Source: DATLFA01 sp039934635
Lineage (GTDB): Bacteria > Actinomycetota > Acidimicrobiia > Acidimicrobiales > WLNW01
DNA: 34,170 nucleotides
NCBI GenBank assembly: GCA_039934635.1
Contig: JBDTLT010000037.1
Span: 1 to 34,170 of the forward strand
Direction of reading: 5' to 3'
This document shows positions 1 through 7,469 of the stretch, in pieces. Every line of letters begins with the position of its first letter. Position 1 is the first letter of the stretch. Position numbers and translations under genes: made by a program. Below the pieces are notes generated by a model that saw nothing but the letters and a program-made list of their open reading frames with translations, had not been told where the DNA came from and searched no databases.

Positions 1-1
1 T

Positions 2-574
2 TGGCTGAAACAACAGGGTTTCAAGACCGACGCTCAAGGTGGCGGCGACGTGTCGGTGGTGCCGCAGGACAATGCGCAGACACTCGAGACGTTCAAGTCG
101 GGAGCTATCCAAGGTGCGTGGGTACCCGAGCCTTGGGGCACGCGTCTCGTACAAGAAGGTGGCGGCAAAGTACTGCTCGATGAGAAGACCCTTTGGCCGA
201 ACGGTCAATTCGTGACGACGCACCTGATCGTTTCGACGAAGTTCTTGAAGAACCATCCCGACGCAGTCAAGCGGCTCGTCGAGGGACAGGTCGCGGCGAA
301 TGACTACATCGCGAAGAACCCGGACGACGCAAAGAAGATCGTCAACAACGGCATCACAAAGTACACCGGCAAGGGCATCGCGTCCGTCGTGATCGACGCC
401 GCCTGGAAGAACCTGACCTTCACCAACGACCCCGTCGCGTCGTCGCTCATCGCCTCCGCGCAGCATGCCGAGGACGTGGGCCTGCTGAAGCCCACCAAAC
501 TCGATGGAATATACGAACTCACTATTCTCAACGTCGTCCTGAAGACGGCGAACCTCCCGGAGGTCAAGTCGTAG
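2..574 (+). CDS. ABC transporter substrate-binding protein, NitT/TauT/SsuA type (5' truncated by window edge)
   Basis: The reading frame is open from base 2 and ends at TAG 572-574, so only the C-terminal 190 or so residues are present; the signal peptide and first lobe lie outside the window. The piece has the family's recognisable second lobe: a 'GAIQGAWVPEPW' ligand-site-like stretch, then 'FVTTHLIVSTKFL' and a helix with 'NHPDAVKRLVEG', as in periplasmic proteins for nitrate, sulfonate, taurine or thiamine-precursor uptake. In an actinobacterium it would be a lipid-anchored or secreted binding protein that hands ligand to the permease. Its stop codon overlaps the GTG of the ATPase gene (TAGTG), so the three transporter genes are very likely one operon. 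The ligand cannot be deduced from this fragment. Confidence 0.88.
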   Translation, partial: WLKQQGFKTDAQGGGDVSVVPQDNAQTLETFKSGAIQGAWVPEPWGTRLVQEGGGKVLLDEKTLWPNGQFVTTHLIVSTKFLKNHPDAVKRLVEGQVAANDYIAKNPDDAKKIVNNGITKYTGKGIASVVIDAAWKNLTFTNDPVASSLIASAQHAEDVGLLKPTKLDGIYELTILNVVLKTANLPEVKS

Positions 575-1365
575 TGACGATCACCGATGTCCGAAACGAC
601 GTCGACGCGACCACCACCGGCCCGGCGATTCACATCGCCGGGCTGAGTCGCGTCTTCGGCAGCCGCGCCAAACCAGTACGAGCGCTCGAAGGCTTTTCGC
701 TCGACGTCGCCCCCGGCGAGTTCGCGTGTCTGGTGGGCGCCTCCGGGTGCGGTAAGACCACATTGCTCAACATCGTGGCCGGCCTCGACAAGGCGTCGAG
801 CGGCACGGTTGACGTCGGCGGGCGCAAGGTGGCTCTGATGTTCCAGGAGGGGGCCCTGTTCCCGTGGCTGACGGCGAGGGGCAACATCGAACTCGCCCTC
901 AAACTGCGGGGTCTCAAGGACCGCAGAGCCCGGAGCGCACGGGCCGACGAACTCCTCGAACTCGTACAACTGGCGGATGCCGGAGATCGGCGGCCCCATG
1001 AGCTCTCGGGTGGCATGCGCCAGCGCGTCTCGCTCGCGCGTGCCTTCGCCCAAGACGCCGAGATCCTGCTCATGGACGAGCCGTTCGGCGCGCTCGACGC
1101 CATGACCCGCGACGTATTGCACGACGAACTCGAACGGCTGTGGAAGGCCACCGGCGTCACCATATTGTTCGTGACCCACAACGTTCGCGAGGCCGCCCGC
1201 TTGGCCGACCGCATCGTGTTGCTGGCCAGCCGCCCGGGGCGCGTCATCGCCGAATTCCCGGTCTCGGTGACCCGCCCGCGCCGCATCGAATCGCCCGAGG
1301 TGGGGTCGCTCGCGGGGAGCATCACCGAACGACTGCGCGCAGAGGTGCGGCGCCATGCCCGCTGA
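574..1365 (+). CDS. ABC transporter ATP-binding protein, SsuB/TauB/NrtD type
   Basis: This is the cytoplasmic ATPase that powers the importer. All nucleotide-binding motifs are intact in the 263 residues: Walker A 'GASGCGKTT', Q-loop 'MFQEGALFPW', ABC signature 'LSGGMRQR', Walker B 'ILLMDEPFGALD' and the H-loop in 'FVTHNVREA'. The phrases 'EGALFPWLT' and 'DEPFGALDAMTR' are typical of the nitrate/sulfonate/taurine subfamily. It starts at GTG 574, overlapping the preceding stop, and its end overlaps the permease start by 11 bp, which implies translational coupling. Length is normal for the family. Family and role are secure; the substrate (sulfonate, taurine, nitrate, pyrimidine precursor or other) is not resolved. 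Confidence 0.95.
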   Translation: MTITDVRNDVDATTTGPAIHIAGLSRVFGSRAKPVRALEGFSLDVAPGEFACLVGASGCGKTTLLNIVAGLDKASSGTVDVGGRKVALMFQEGALFPWLTARGNIELALKLRGLKDRRARSARADELLELVQLADAGDRRPHELSGGMRQRVSLARAFAQDAEILLMDEPFGALDAMTRDVLHDELERLWKATGVTILFVTHNVREAARLADRIVLLASRPGRVIAEFPVSVTRPRRIESPEVGSLAGSITERLRAEVRRHAR

Positions 1366-2245
1366 CATCGACTTGGACTCGCACGACAGTGTCTCTGCCG
1401 ACCTGTCCGATCGCGAACTCGCAGGACTCGACGCGCTCGAGACCGACGACCCGACCGATCGATCACGGGCGCTGCGCGCGTGGTCGTCGCTGTGGCCGAA
1501 GCTCGCAGCCGTGGCGATCGCAATCCTGCTGTGGCAGCTCGTCGTCTGGTCGCACTGGAAAGCGGACTATGTCCTCCCCGGTCCCCGGAAGGTGTTCCCG
1601 ACGCTCGTCGACGTCGTGAAAACGGCCGATTTCTGGCGTGCCGTCGGCAACACGATGCAGCGTGCACTTTTCGGCTTCGGCCTGTCCGTACTGATCGGCT
1701 CGACGGTGGGCGCGGCGGTCGTCCGCGTGCGCGTCCTGCGCACCGCGGTCGGCTCGATGATCACCGGGCTCCAGACGATGCCGTCGATCGTTTGGTTTCC
1801 TCTTGCAATCGTGCTCTTCCAACTCAACGAGCGAGCCATCTTGTTCGTCGTCGTGCTGGGCGCCGCCCCGTCGATCGCCAACGGTCTCATCAACGGTGTC
1901 GACCACGTGCCACCGATCCTCATCCGGGCCGGCACCGTCCTTGGAGCACGGGGCTTCACGCTGCTGCGCTCGGTGATCTTGCCGGCGGCGCTGCCCAGCT
2001 TCGTCGCTGGGCTCAAGCAAGGATGGGCGTTCGCGTGGCGCAGCCTCATGGCAGGCGAACTCTTGGTCGCCATTGGCAACAAACCCTCCTTGGGAGTGCG
2101 CCTCGACTATGCACGGACCTTGAACGACTACCCGTTGCTCATCGCGTACATGATCGTGATCCTCGTCGTGGGCATCGTGGTCGATGCCGTGTTCGGGGTG
2201 GCCGACCGCAAGGTGCGGGCGCGCAGAGGCTTGCTGACGCGCTGA
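1355..2245 (+). CDS. ABC transporter permease, SsuC/TauC type
   Basis: This is the membrane subunit of the importer, 296 residues. About 40 acidic, hydrophilic N-terminal residues come first (rich in Asp), followed by a first membrane segment around 'LAAVAIAILLWQLVVW'. Several more hydrophobic segments follow, including 'AILFVVVLGAAPSIANGL' and a last one near 'LLIAYMIVILVVGIVVDAVFG'. The ATPase-contacting EAA loop is visible as 'RAGTVLGARGFTLLRSVILPAALP'-like sequence, with the conserved Gly and the 'LPAALPSFVAGL' continuation. The ATG at 1355 lies inside the ATPase gene. Its TGA (2243-2245) directly abuts the stop of the convergent VOC gene (2246), leaving no room for an intergenic terminator. 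The acidic N-terminal extension is the only unusual feature. Confidence 0.94.
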   Translation: MPADIDLDSHDSVSADLSDRELAGLDALETDDPTDRSRALRAWSSLWPKLAAVAIAILLWQLVVWSHWKADYVLPGPRKVFPTLVDVVKTADFWRAVGNTMQRALFGFGLSVLIGSTVGAAVVRVRVLRTAVGSMITGLQTMPSIVWFPLAIVLFQLNERAILFVVVLGAAPSIANGLINGVDHVPPILIRAGTVLGARGFTLLRSVILPAALPSFVAGLKQGWAFAWRSLMAGELLVAIGNKPSLGVRLDYARTLNDYPLLIAYMIVILVVGIVVDAVFGVADRKVRARRGLLTR

Positions 2246-2641
2246 TCAGCCGGCGCTCGCATCGTGCATCGCTTCGACGGTGTTGCCGTCAGGGTCGATG
2301 AGCAGCGCGGTGCGCACGCCCTCGCGGATGGTCAGGGGGCCGAGCGCCACCGTGCCACCGTGGGCGGTCCATCTTTCGACGATCGCGTCGAGGTCGTCGA
2401 GCCACATCGTCACATAGCGAATGCCGGCCCGATCCCAGAACCGATCGGTCGGCGGCGACGGGGCAGGCGCCGCGGCCGGGACCATCACCTTGAGCGCGCC
2501 CGAACCGAGGGCCAGACGGTGCACGGTGCCGTCGGGGAACACGCGGGGTTCGAGCACTTCGAGTCCGAACACGTTGCGATAGAAGGACACGAGCGCATCG
2601 GTGGCGCTCACGAACCCGATGTCGACACTCATCACGGTCAT
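2246..2641 (-). CDS. VOC-superfamily (glyoxalase/bleomycin-resistance fold) protein
   Basis: A 131-residue single-module vicinal-oxygen-chelate protein. Both beta-alpha-beta-beta-beta halves can be seen: the N-terminal half runs from 'VDIGFVSATDALVSFYRNVFGLEV', and the second ends with 'ALLIDPDGNTVEAM', the usual C-terminal strand carrying the last metal-ligand Glu ('NTVE'). The first position, where many VOC enzymes have His, reads 'VDIGFV', so one metal ligand may be absent and the activity (isomerase, lyase, dioxygenase or binding protein) cannot be assigned. The ATG lies 7 nt from a TAGGGT hexamer on the minus strand (plus-strand 2649-2654), which could be the -10 of a leaderless promoter. 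It diverges from the extradiol dioxygenase gene across a tandem repeat. Confidence 0.85.
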   Translation of the reverse strand: MTVMSVDIGFVSATDALVSFYRNVFGLEVLEPRVFPDGTVHRLALGSGALKVMVPAAAPAPSPPTDRFWDRAGIRYVTMWLDDLDAIVERWTAHGGTVALGPLTIREGVRTALLIDPDGNTVEAMHDASAG

Positions 2642-2649
2642 GGCGCGTA

Positions 2650-2712
2650 CCCTACTTCCCGCTCTGAGGGCCGCTCGGGCTCCCTACTTCCCGCTCTGAG
2701 GGCCGCTCGGGC
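2650..2712. repeat. Tandem direct repeat, 32-bp period, two copies in a divergent promoter region
   Basis: Two identical 31-base copies lie at 2650-2680 and 2682-2712, separated by a single T, so the period is 32 bp. A third copy begins with CCCTAC at 2712-2717 and then diverges. The unit starts CCCTACTTCCCGCTCTGAG and ends GCCGCTCGGGC. The repeat occupies more than half of the 108-bp gap between two divergent genes and begins 9 bp upstream of the minus-strand VOC start codon. It could be a recent duplication of a promoter or operator element, or a member of a dispersed intergenic repeat family. Confidence 0.93.
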
Positions 2713-2749
2713 CCTACGCTGCGCACACGGGACAATGGGGGAGACAGCA

Positions 2750-3658
2750 ATGGATCTGCGGGGAGTGGGCTACCTCGGCTTTGCCGTGCCCGACATTGAC
2801 GCGTGGCGCGAGTTCGCGACGACAGTCGTCGGGCTGATGCCGGCGCCGGCGCCGCCTCGGCGCGACGACACGATCTACCTGAAAGGCGACGAACGCCAGT
2901 GGCGCATTGCGCTGCACCAGAGCGAGGACAAGGACAGCCCCGGCGGGCTGGCCTATGTCGGCCTCGAGCTCGGTTCGCAGGTGGCGTTCGATGCGGCCAA
3001 AGAGCGGCTGGCACAACTGAACATTCCCGCATCGCCGGGCACAGCTGATGAGATCGATGCCCGAGGTATACGCGATTTCGTGCACGTCACCGATCCCTCG
3101 GGCGTGCGCGTAGAGCTGTACTGGGGTCCTACGACGGACGGCGGTTTCGTTTCGCCGGTCGGCGTGCCGCAGTTCGTGGCAGGGGAGCTCGGCTTCGGTC
3201 ACTACGTGTTACTGGTCCCCGATCTCGATCAGTCGATGGCCTTCTACTGCGATGTGCTCGGGATGAAACTCAGCGACTACGTCATCATCGGGCCGAACAT
3301 GTCAGTGCAATTCTTGCGGTGCACCGCTCGCCACCATTCGGTCGCGCTCACCGCGGTCGGGCCGATCAGTGCGTTGCACCATGTCGCGTTCGAAGTGACC
3401 GACATCGATCAGGTCGGTTACGCACTCGAGCGGGCCACCCGCGCCGGCTGCCCCATCACCGCGACGCTCGGGCGTCACAAGAACGACCGCATGCTGTCGT
3501 TCTATATGCGCAGTCCGGCGGGGTTCGAGATCGAAATCGGCTGTGACGGTCGATTGGTCGACGACGCCACGTGGGTCGTCGGCCATCTCGCCGGCGGCGA
3601 CGAGTGGGGCCACCACGGGCTCACCGCCGACTCGCTGTCACCCGCCGGCGCCTCCTGA
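2750..3658 (+). CDS. Type I extradiol ring-cleavage dioxygenase (BphC/HsaC-like, two VOC modules)
   Basis: This enzyme would cleave a catechol-type ring next to the two hydroxyls using Fe(II) (or Mn(II)) and O2. It has 302 residues in two VOC domains, about 1-130 and 145-265. The C-terminal domain carries the active site. Candidate metal ligands are His151 ('GFGHYVLL'), His210 or 211 ('LHHVAFEV') and Glu262. The family signature G-x-H-x7-F-Y-x2-S-P-x-G-x3-E is present from Gly241 to Glu262, with Ser at a position more often Asp, Glu, Asn, Thr or Ala. His195/196 ('RHHSVAL') and Tyr252 match the second-shell catalytic residues. Start ATG 2750 is chosen because a GGGGGAG site lies 6-7 nt upstream; the frame stays open further upstream but that part looks non-coding. 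A P450 follows 11 bp later, suggesting one pathway. The substrate is unknown. Confidence 0.92.
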   Translation: MDLRGVGYLGFAVPDIDAWREFATTVVGLMPAPAPPRRDDTIYLKGDERQWRIALHQSEDKDSPGGLAYVGLELGSQVAFDAAKERLAQLNIPASPGTADEIDARGIRDFVHVTDPSGVRVELYWGPTTDGGFVSPVGVPQFVAGELGFGHYVLLVPDLDQSMAFYCDVLGMKLSDYVIIGPNMSVQFLRCTARHHSVALTAVGPISALHHVAFEVTDIDQVGYALERATRAGCPITATLGRHKNDRMLSFYMRSPAGFEIEIGCDGRLVDDATWVVGHLAGGDEWGHHGLTADSLSPAGAS

Positions 3659-3669
3659 CGCGAGTGGCC

Positions 3670-4878
3670 ATGTCCGTCGACTACGACCCGCTGTCGGAAG
3701 AGGCGATGACCGATCCGCAGCCGCTCTACGCGCAACTGCGCGCCCACGATCCCGTGCACTACATGGCGAAGTACGACGCGTGGGCACTCGCCAGCTTCGC
3801 CGCCGTCTGGCAGGTCTGCTCGGACACGTCGAGCTTTTCGGTCCGCCGCGGCCCGACGCCGAATCAGATACTTCTCGGAGAGCCCGCGTCGGATCTCACC
3901 TTCGCCGGGCTCGATCCTCCAGAACATCGTCTGCGGCGACGCGTGCTCGCTCCCTTTTACACGCGGGAGGCGGCCGAACGCGACGACGCGACCATTCATG
4001 CGATCGCGCGCTCGGTCGTCGACACGCTGCTCTCCCAAACGACGCGGTTCGATGCGTACGGTGACTATGCGCACGTTGTCGCCGGGCGCTTTGCCGCGAC
4101 CAAAGCGGGCGTACCTCTCCGCGAGGCCGATTGGTTGCGGGAACGTATCGGTGCGTCATTTCAGCGAGAACCGGGCCAGCGGGGAACGTCCGAGCCGAAC
4201 ATCGCGGCGACCATCGAGGTGTTCACCTACCTGCACGGCCTCGTGATCGACAGCCGACAAAACCCCGCGGATGCGAAGGGCGTGCTCGCAACGCTCCTCG
4301 ACGCGAAAGTCGAGGGCGTCGCGCTCACCGACGAACAGGTTGCTGCCGAACTCCACACGCTGATGGTGACCGGATCGGACACGACCGAGTTCGGGCTGGC
4401 CGCTGCGCTGTATCACTTGGCCCGCAACCCCGAGCAGCGAGCAGAGGTCATCGCTGATCCGGCGCACTGTATCTGGGCATTCGCCGAAGCCCTGCGCCTC
4501 GATCATCCGACCGACATCTTGTGTCGCTCTGCCCTGCGTGACGTCGAAGTCGGCGGCGCGTCGATTCGACAAGGACAGGGACTCTTGTTGATCTGGGCAT
4601 CGGCGAATCGCGACGAGGCCGAGTATCCCGATGCGGATCGATTCGATATCCATCGAAGGTACGATCGCTCGTTGCTGTTCGGTCATGGTCAACACAAATG
4701 CATCGGTGAGCACATCGGAATGCGCATGGGCGCGGTGATGCTCGAAGAATTGATCACGCGCATCGCTTCGTTCGAGGTCGACTTCGACCGCGTCGGTCGG
4801 CGCAGAGGTGAGTTCCTCAAAGGATTCGATCGAATGCCCATCGAAGTCATTCCCCGTGGCGTCGGCAGCGCGTCATGA
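3670..4878 (+). CDS. Cytochrome P450
   Basis: A 402-residue soluble bacterial class P450 with no membrane anchor. The diagnostic elements are present: I-helix oxygen-activation motif 'TGSDTT' (234-239), K-helix ExxR (Glu273-Arg276 in 'EALRL') and the haem loop 'FGHGQHKCIG' with the axial thiolate Cys344. It would hydroxylate a substrate with electrons from a separate ferredoxin and reductase; none is encoded in this window. ATG 3670 is preferred; a GTG two codons upstream (3664) is possible. Its last codons overlap the start of the acyl-CoA dehydrogenase gene (ATGA at 4875-4878), so the two are probably translated together. With an extradiol dioxygenase upstream and an acyl-CoA dehydrogenase downstream, a role in degrading a cyclic compound with an acyl side chain is a reasonable inference. 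The P450 family cannot be named by eye. Confidence 0.95.
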   Translation: MSVDYDPLSEEAMTDPQPLYAQLRAHDPVHYMAKYDAWALASFAAVWQVCSDTSSFSVRRGPTPNQILLGEPASDLTFAGLDPPEHRLRRRVLAPFYTREAAERDDATIHAIARSVVDTLLSQTTRFDAYGDYAHVVAGRFAATKAGVPLREADWLRERIGASFQREPGQRGTSEPNIAATIEVFTYLHGLVIDSRQNPADAKGVLATLLDAKVEGVALTDEQVAAELHTLMVTGSDTTEFGLAAALYHLARNPEQRAEVIADPAHCIWAFAEALRLDHPTDILCRSALRDVEVGGASIRQGQGLLLIWASANRDEAEYPDADRFDIHRRYDRSLLFGHGQHKCIGEHIGMRMGAVMLEELITRIASFEVDFDRVGRRRGEFLKGFDRMPIEVIPRGVGSAS

Positions 4879-6041
4879 ACTTTGCCGTCGATGACGATCA
4901 CGACCTGATCCGAGATGCAGTGCGCGCGGTATGCCGGCACTTCGACGACACATACTGGCGCGCCTGCGACGCCGAACATCGATTTCCGTGGGACTTCTAC
5001 AACGCCATGGCTTCCGGCGGATGGGTGGGCATCGCCATACCAGAAGCGTACGGGGGCGGGGGACGAGGTATCACCGAGGCGTCGATCGTCTTGGAAGAGG
5101 TCGCGGCATCGGGTGCCGCGATGAACGGATGCAGCGCGTTGCACCTTTCGATTTTCGGCATGAACCCCGTGGTCAAGTACGGCAGCAACCAGATGAAGGA
5201 CACGTATCTGCCACGCGTGGCACGCGGTGAGCTGCACGTTGCATTCGGGGTGACCGAACCCGACTCAGGTACCGATACCGCGTCCATCTCGACGCGCGCC
5301 CGGCTCGACGGCGACCACTACGTGGTGCGCGGGCAGAAGGTGTGGACCACCAAGGCCCAAGACTGCGAGAAGGTGCTGTTGTTGGTGCGCACAACGCCAC
5401 TCGAAGAGTGCGCGCGTCGCACCGACGGGATGACGTTGCTCCTTGCCGATCTACGACGGCCCGAGGTCGACATCCGACCCATCGACAAGGTCGGCCGCAA
5501 CGCGGTGGCATCGTGCGAGGTGCGCTACGACGATCTGCCTGTTGCGGTCGCCGATCGGGTGGGCGACGAAGGCCGTGGCTTTCGCTATCTACTCGACGGC
5601 CTGAACCCAGAGCGCATCCTCGTGGCCGCCGAGGCCCTCGGCATCGGCAAGGTTTCGGTGCGGCGCGCCGTCGACTACGCCAACGAGCGCATTGTCTTCG
5701 GGCGGCCCATCGGACAGAACCAGGGGATCGCCTTCCCGTTGGCCGAGGCGCACATGCGGCTGCATGCCGCCGAATTGGCGGTGCGCGAAGCAGCCTGGCG
5801 ATACGACAACGGACTGCCGTGTGGTGAGCATGCCAACGCGGCGAAGTTCCTCGCGGCCGACGCCGGGCACTTCGCCGCCGACAGGGCGATGCAAACCTTG
5901 GGCGGGTTCGGCTACGCCCGCGAGTACGACGTCGAGCGCTTCTGGACCGAGTCGCGTCTCATGAAGATTGCGCCGATCTCACAGGAGATGATCCTCAACT
6001 ACGTCGCAGAGCACGTGCTCGGATTGCCCCGCTCGTACTGA
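4875..6041 (+). CDS. Acyl-CoA dehydrogenase
   Basis: A 388-residue FAD enzyme of the acyl-CoA dehydrogenase superfamily, expected to introduce an alpha-beta double bond in an acyl-CoA. Visible landmarks are the N-terminal helical domain, 'PEAYGGGGRGITEASIVLEEVA', the FAD/substrate signature 'FGVTEPDSGTD' and the C-terminal 'TLGGFGYAREYDVERFWTES' segment. Where medium-chain enzymes have the catalytic Glu in an 'YEGTSE' motif, this protein reads 'IAPISQEM', so the general base must be elsewhere or the activity differs; this variant C-terminus followed by 'HVLGLPRSY' recurs in actinobacterial paralogues. The ATG overlaps the P450 stop. It converges on a minus-strand gene 15 bp downstream. Confidence 0.93.
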   Translation: MNFAVDDDHDLIRDAVRAVCRHFDDTYWRACDAEHRFPWDFYNAMASGGWVGIAIPEAYGGGGRGITEASIVLEEVAASGAAMNGCSALHLSIFGMNPVVKYGSNQMKDTYLPRVARGELHVAFGVTEPDSGTDTASISTRARLDGDHYVVRGQKVWTTKAQDCEKVLLLVRTTPLEECARRTDGMTLLLADLRRPEVDIRPIDKVGRNAVASCEVRYDDLPVAVADRVGDEGRGFRYLLDGLNPERILVAAEALGIGKVSVRRAVDYANERIVFGRPIGQNQGIAFPLAEAHMRLHAAELAVREAAWRYDNGLPCGEHANAAKFLAADAGHFAADRAMQTLGGFGYAREYDVERFWTESRLMKIAPISQEMILNYVAEHVLGLPRSY

Positions 6042-6056
6042 GAGTGGCGTCACGTG

Positions 6057-6500
6057 CTACACGCGCACGAGTAAACGCGGCGCGGACTGCGACGTGTATG
6101 CGGGGGCGCCGACGTCGGTCACCGCGGCGTCGATGGCACAGAGAAGTTCGGTGGGATCATCAGCGCGGAGCGCCAGCAACGACGCAAGGCTCACACAGAA
6201 CACCGATGCATGATCGTCGACGGCTGGTAACAACAGCCGCACGAGGCGTCGCTGTACGACGATCTCTTCGAGCGAGATCGGCGCACGGGGCAGACCCGTG
6301 TGGCAACGTCCTTTTTGGGACCGACCCATCCATGCCCGCATCTCGCACAACAACCGATGCCATTGCGGGCGCACGTCGCTCGCGCGCAGGACGTCGTCGA
6401 CGCACGCGCCGCGCGCACTCATCCACTCGATGAATTCGGCGCGGCCTTGGTCGATCCGCACCAACGCGTTGGTCAACACAGTTGCGAACGCTAGCGACAT
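6057..6500 (-). CDS. Hypothetical protein, 147 aa
   Basis: I do not recognise this protein. The minus-strand frame is supported by codon use matching its neighbours (third positions mostly G or C, ordinary amino-acid composition), whereas the overlapping plus-strand frame is an implausible Arg/Ser/Thr-rich sequence. The protein is soluble, with no signal peptide or membrane span, and looks mostly helical: 'VLTNALVRIDQGRAEFIEWM', then 'WHRLLCEMRAWMG', a basic 'GRSQKGR' turn, and a hydrophobic C-terminal half with 'QRRLVRLLLPAVDDH' and 'CVSLASLLALRADDP'. It contains three Trp and four Cys without a metal-binding arrangement. No convincing Shine-Dalgarno precedes ATG 6500. It lies 84 bp downstream of the SDR gene on the same strand. 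Confidence 0.7.
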   Translation of the reverse strand: MSLAFATVLTNALVRIDQGRAEFIEWMSARGACVDDVLRASDVRPQWHRLLCEMRAWMGRSQKGRCHTGLPRAPISLEEIVVQRRLVRLLLPAVDDHASVFCVSLASLLALRADDPTELLCAIDAAVTDVGAPAYTSQSAPRLLVRV

Positions 6501-6584
6501 CGCACGCGCGGAGTCATATCGTTTGGTCTTCCATTGATAGGACGTTGCACTATCTGATGTGCGAGCGCCTCGGCGCGCGGTTGG

Positions 6585-7394
6585 TCAGCGCATCACGCCC
6601 GTGCCGCGCACGTGCGGGAAAGCCGCTCGCTGACCGCCGTCGACGACCAACGTCTGCCCGGTCATGAAACCGGCCAGGTCGCTCACGAGGAAGACCAACG
6701 GCCCGGCGATTTCGTCCGGCGTACCGAAGCGTCCCAATGGTGCGCCATCGGCCCGAGCCGCGTCGTCGGGTGCCACGCCTTGGTCGGCATACGCGGCGAG
6801 CACTCGCGGCGTCGCGATCATGTCGGGGGCGACCGCGTTCACGCGAATGCCATGGCGTCCCCACTCTTGCGCCATGGTCCGCACGAGGTCCATGAGCCCG
6901 GCCTTGGCCGCACCGTACGCGCCGTGATTCGGTGCGCCGTAGAGGCCGCTGACGGAGGCGACGACCGCGATACGTCCGCCCGTTCCCTGGTCGATCATCC
7001 GCTTCGCGGCGGCGCGGCCGACGTAGAGGTGCTGGGTCAGGTTGCGGGTCAGATCGACGGTCCACGTGTCGTCGTCGACCGTCATCAAGTCGGCCCACGC
7101 CGCGGTGCCGACCATGTTGATCACGACCTCGAGTGAGCCATGGAACATCGCGGCTTGTTCGACGAGATCCTCGGCCTGCGCGCGTTGCGTCACGTCACCG
7201 GTCAACGCCGTCGCACGCACACCCAGAGCGGTAGCTTCTTCGGCGACCGCCTTTGCCCGCGCGAGATCGAGGTCGGCGACGGCGACGTCGGCACCGGCGC
7301 GGGCGAGCAACAGCGCGCTGGCTCGACCGATGCCGAACCCGCCGCCCACCACGAGCGACTTCTTCCCTTGCAGCCCGAACACACTTGCATCCAC
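6585..7394 (-). CDS. SDR-family NAD(P)-dependent oxidoreductase
   Basis: A 269-residue classical short-chain dehydrogenase/reductase, an oxidoreductase for alcohol/ketone groups. The cofactor loop reads 'GGGFGIG' (17-23), slightly unlike the usual TGxxxGIG. An Asp-containing strand end ('ADLDLARA') favours NAD(H). The active site looks complete: a Ser in 'VASVSG' followed by YxxxK in 'AYGAAKAG'. The C-terminus has the usual 'FLVSDLAGFMTGQTLVVDGG'. The start is GTG 7394, chosen for the strong GGGGG-containing ribosome site about 7 nt upstream; an ATG just inside is in another frame. The canonical NNAG is replaced by 'INMVG', a variation seen in some actinobacterial SDRs. Substrate unknown; the nearby extradiol dioxygenase/P450 module suggests cyclic-compound catabolism, but it is on the opposite strand. 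Confidence 0.93.
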   Translation of the reverse strand: MDASVFGLQGKKSLVVGGGFGIGRASALLLARAGADVAVADLDLARAKAVAEEATALGVRATALTGDVTQRAQAEDLVEQAAMFHGSLEVVINMVGTAAWADLMTVDDDTWTVDLTRNLTQHLYVGRAAAKRMIDQGTGGRIAVVASVSGLYGAPNHGAYGAAKAGLMDLVRTMAQEWGRHGIRVNAVAPDMIATPRVLAAYADQGVAPDDAARADGAPLGRFGTPDEIAGPLVFLVSDLAGFMTGQTLVVDGGQRAAFPHVRGTGVMR

Positions 7395-7469
7395 CAGTTG
7401 CCCCCAAGTTCGTCGCCGCTCGTCGCGCGTCCGGTCAAGCCTCGCACACGGCGGTGGACGGGCGCTTCT

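Noticed and set aside
304..1368. Long minus-strand open frame (354 codons) opposite the ABC transporter genes
   Set aside because: It is the antisense of well-supported ATPase and binding-protein genes, has no recognisable domain and an Arg/His/Gly-heavy composition typical of shadows in GC-rich DNA.
2264..2749. In-frame upstream extension of the extradiol dioxygenase
   Set aside because: It overlaps the minus-strand VOC gene and the tandem repeat, and the dioxygenase fold begins right at ATG 2750 with its own ribosome site.
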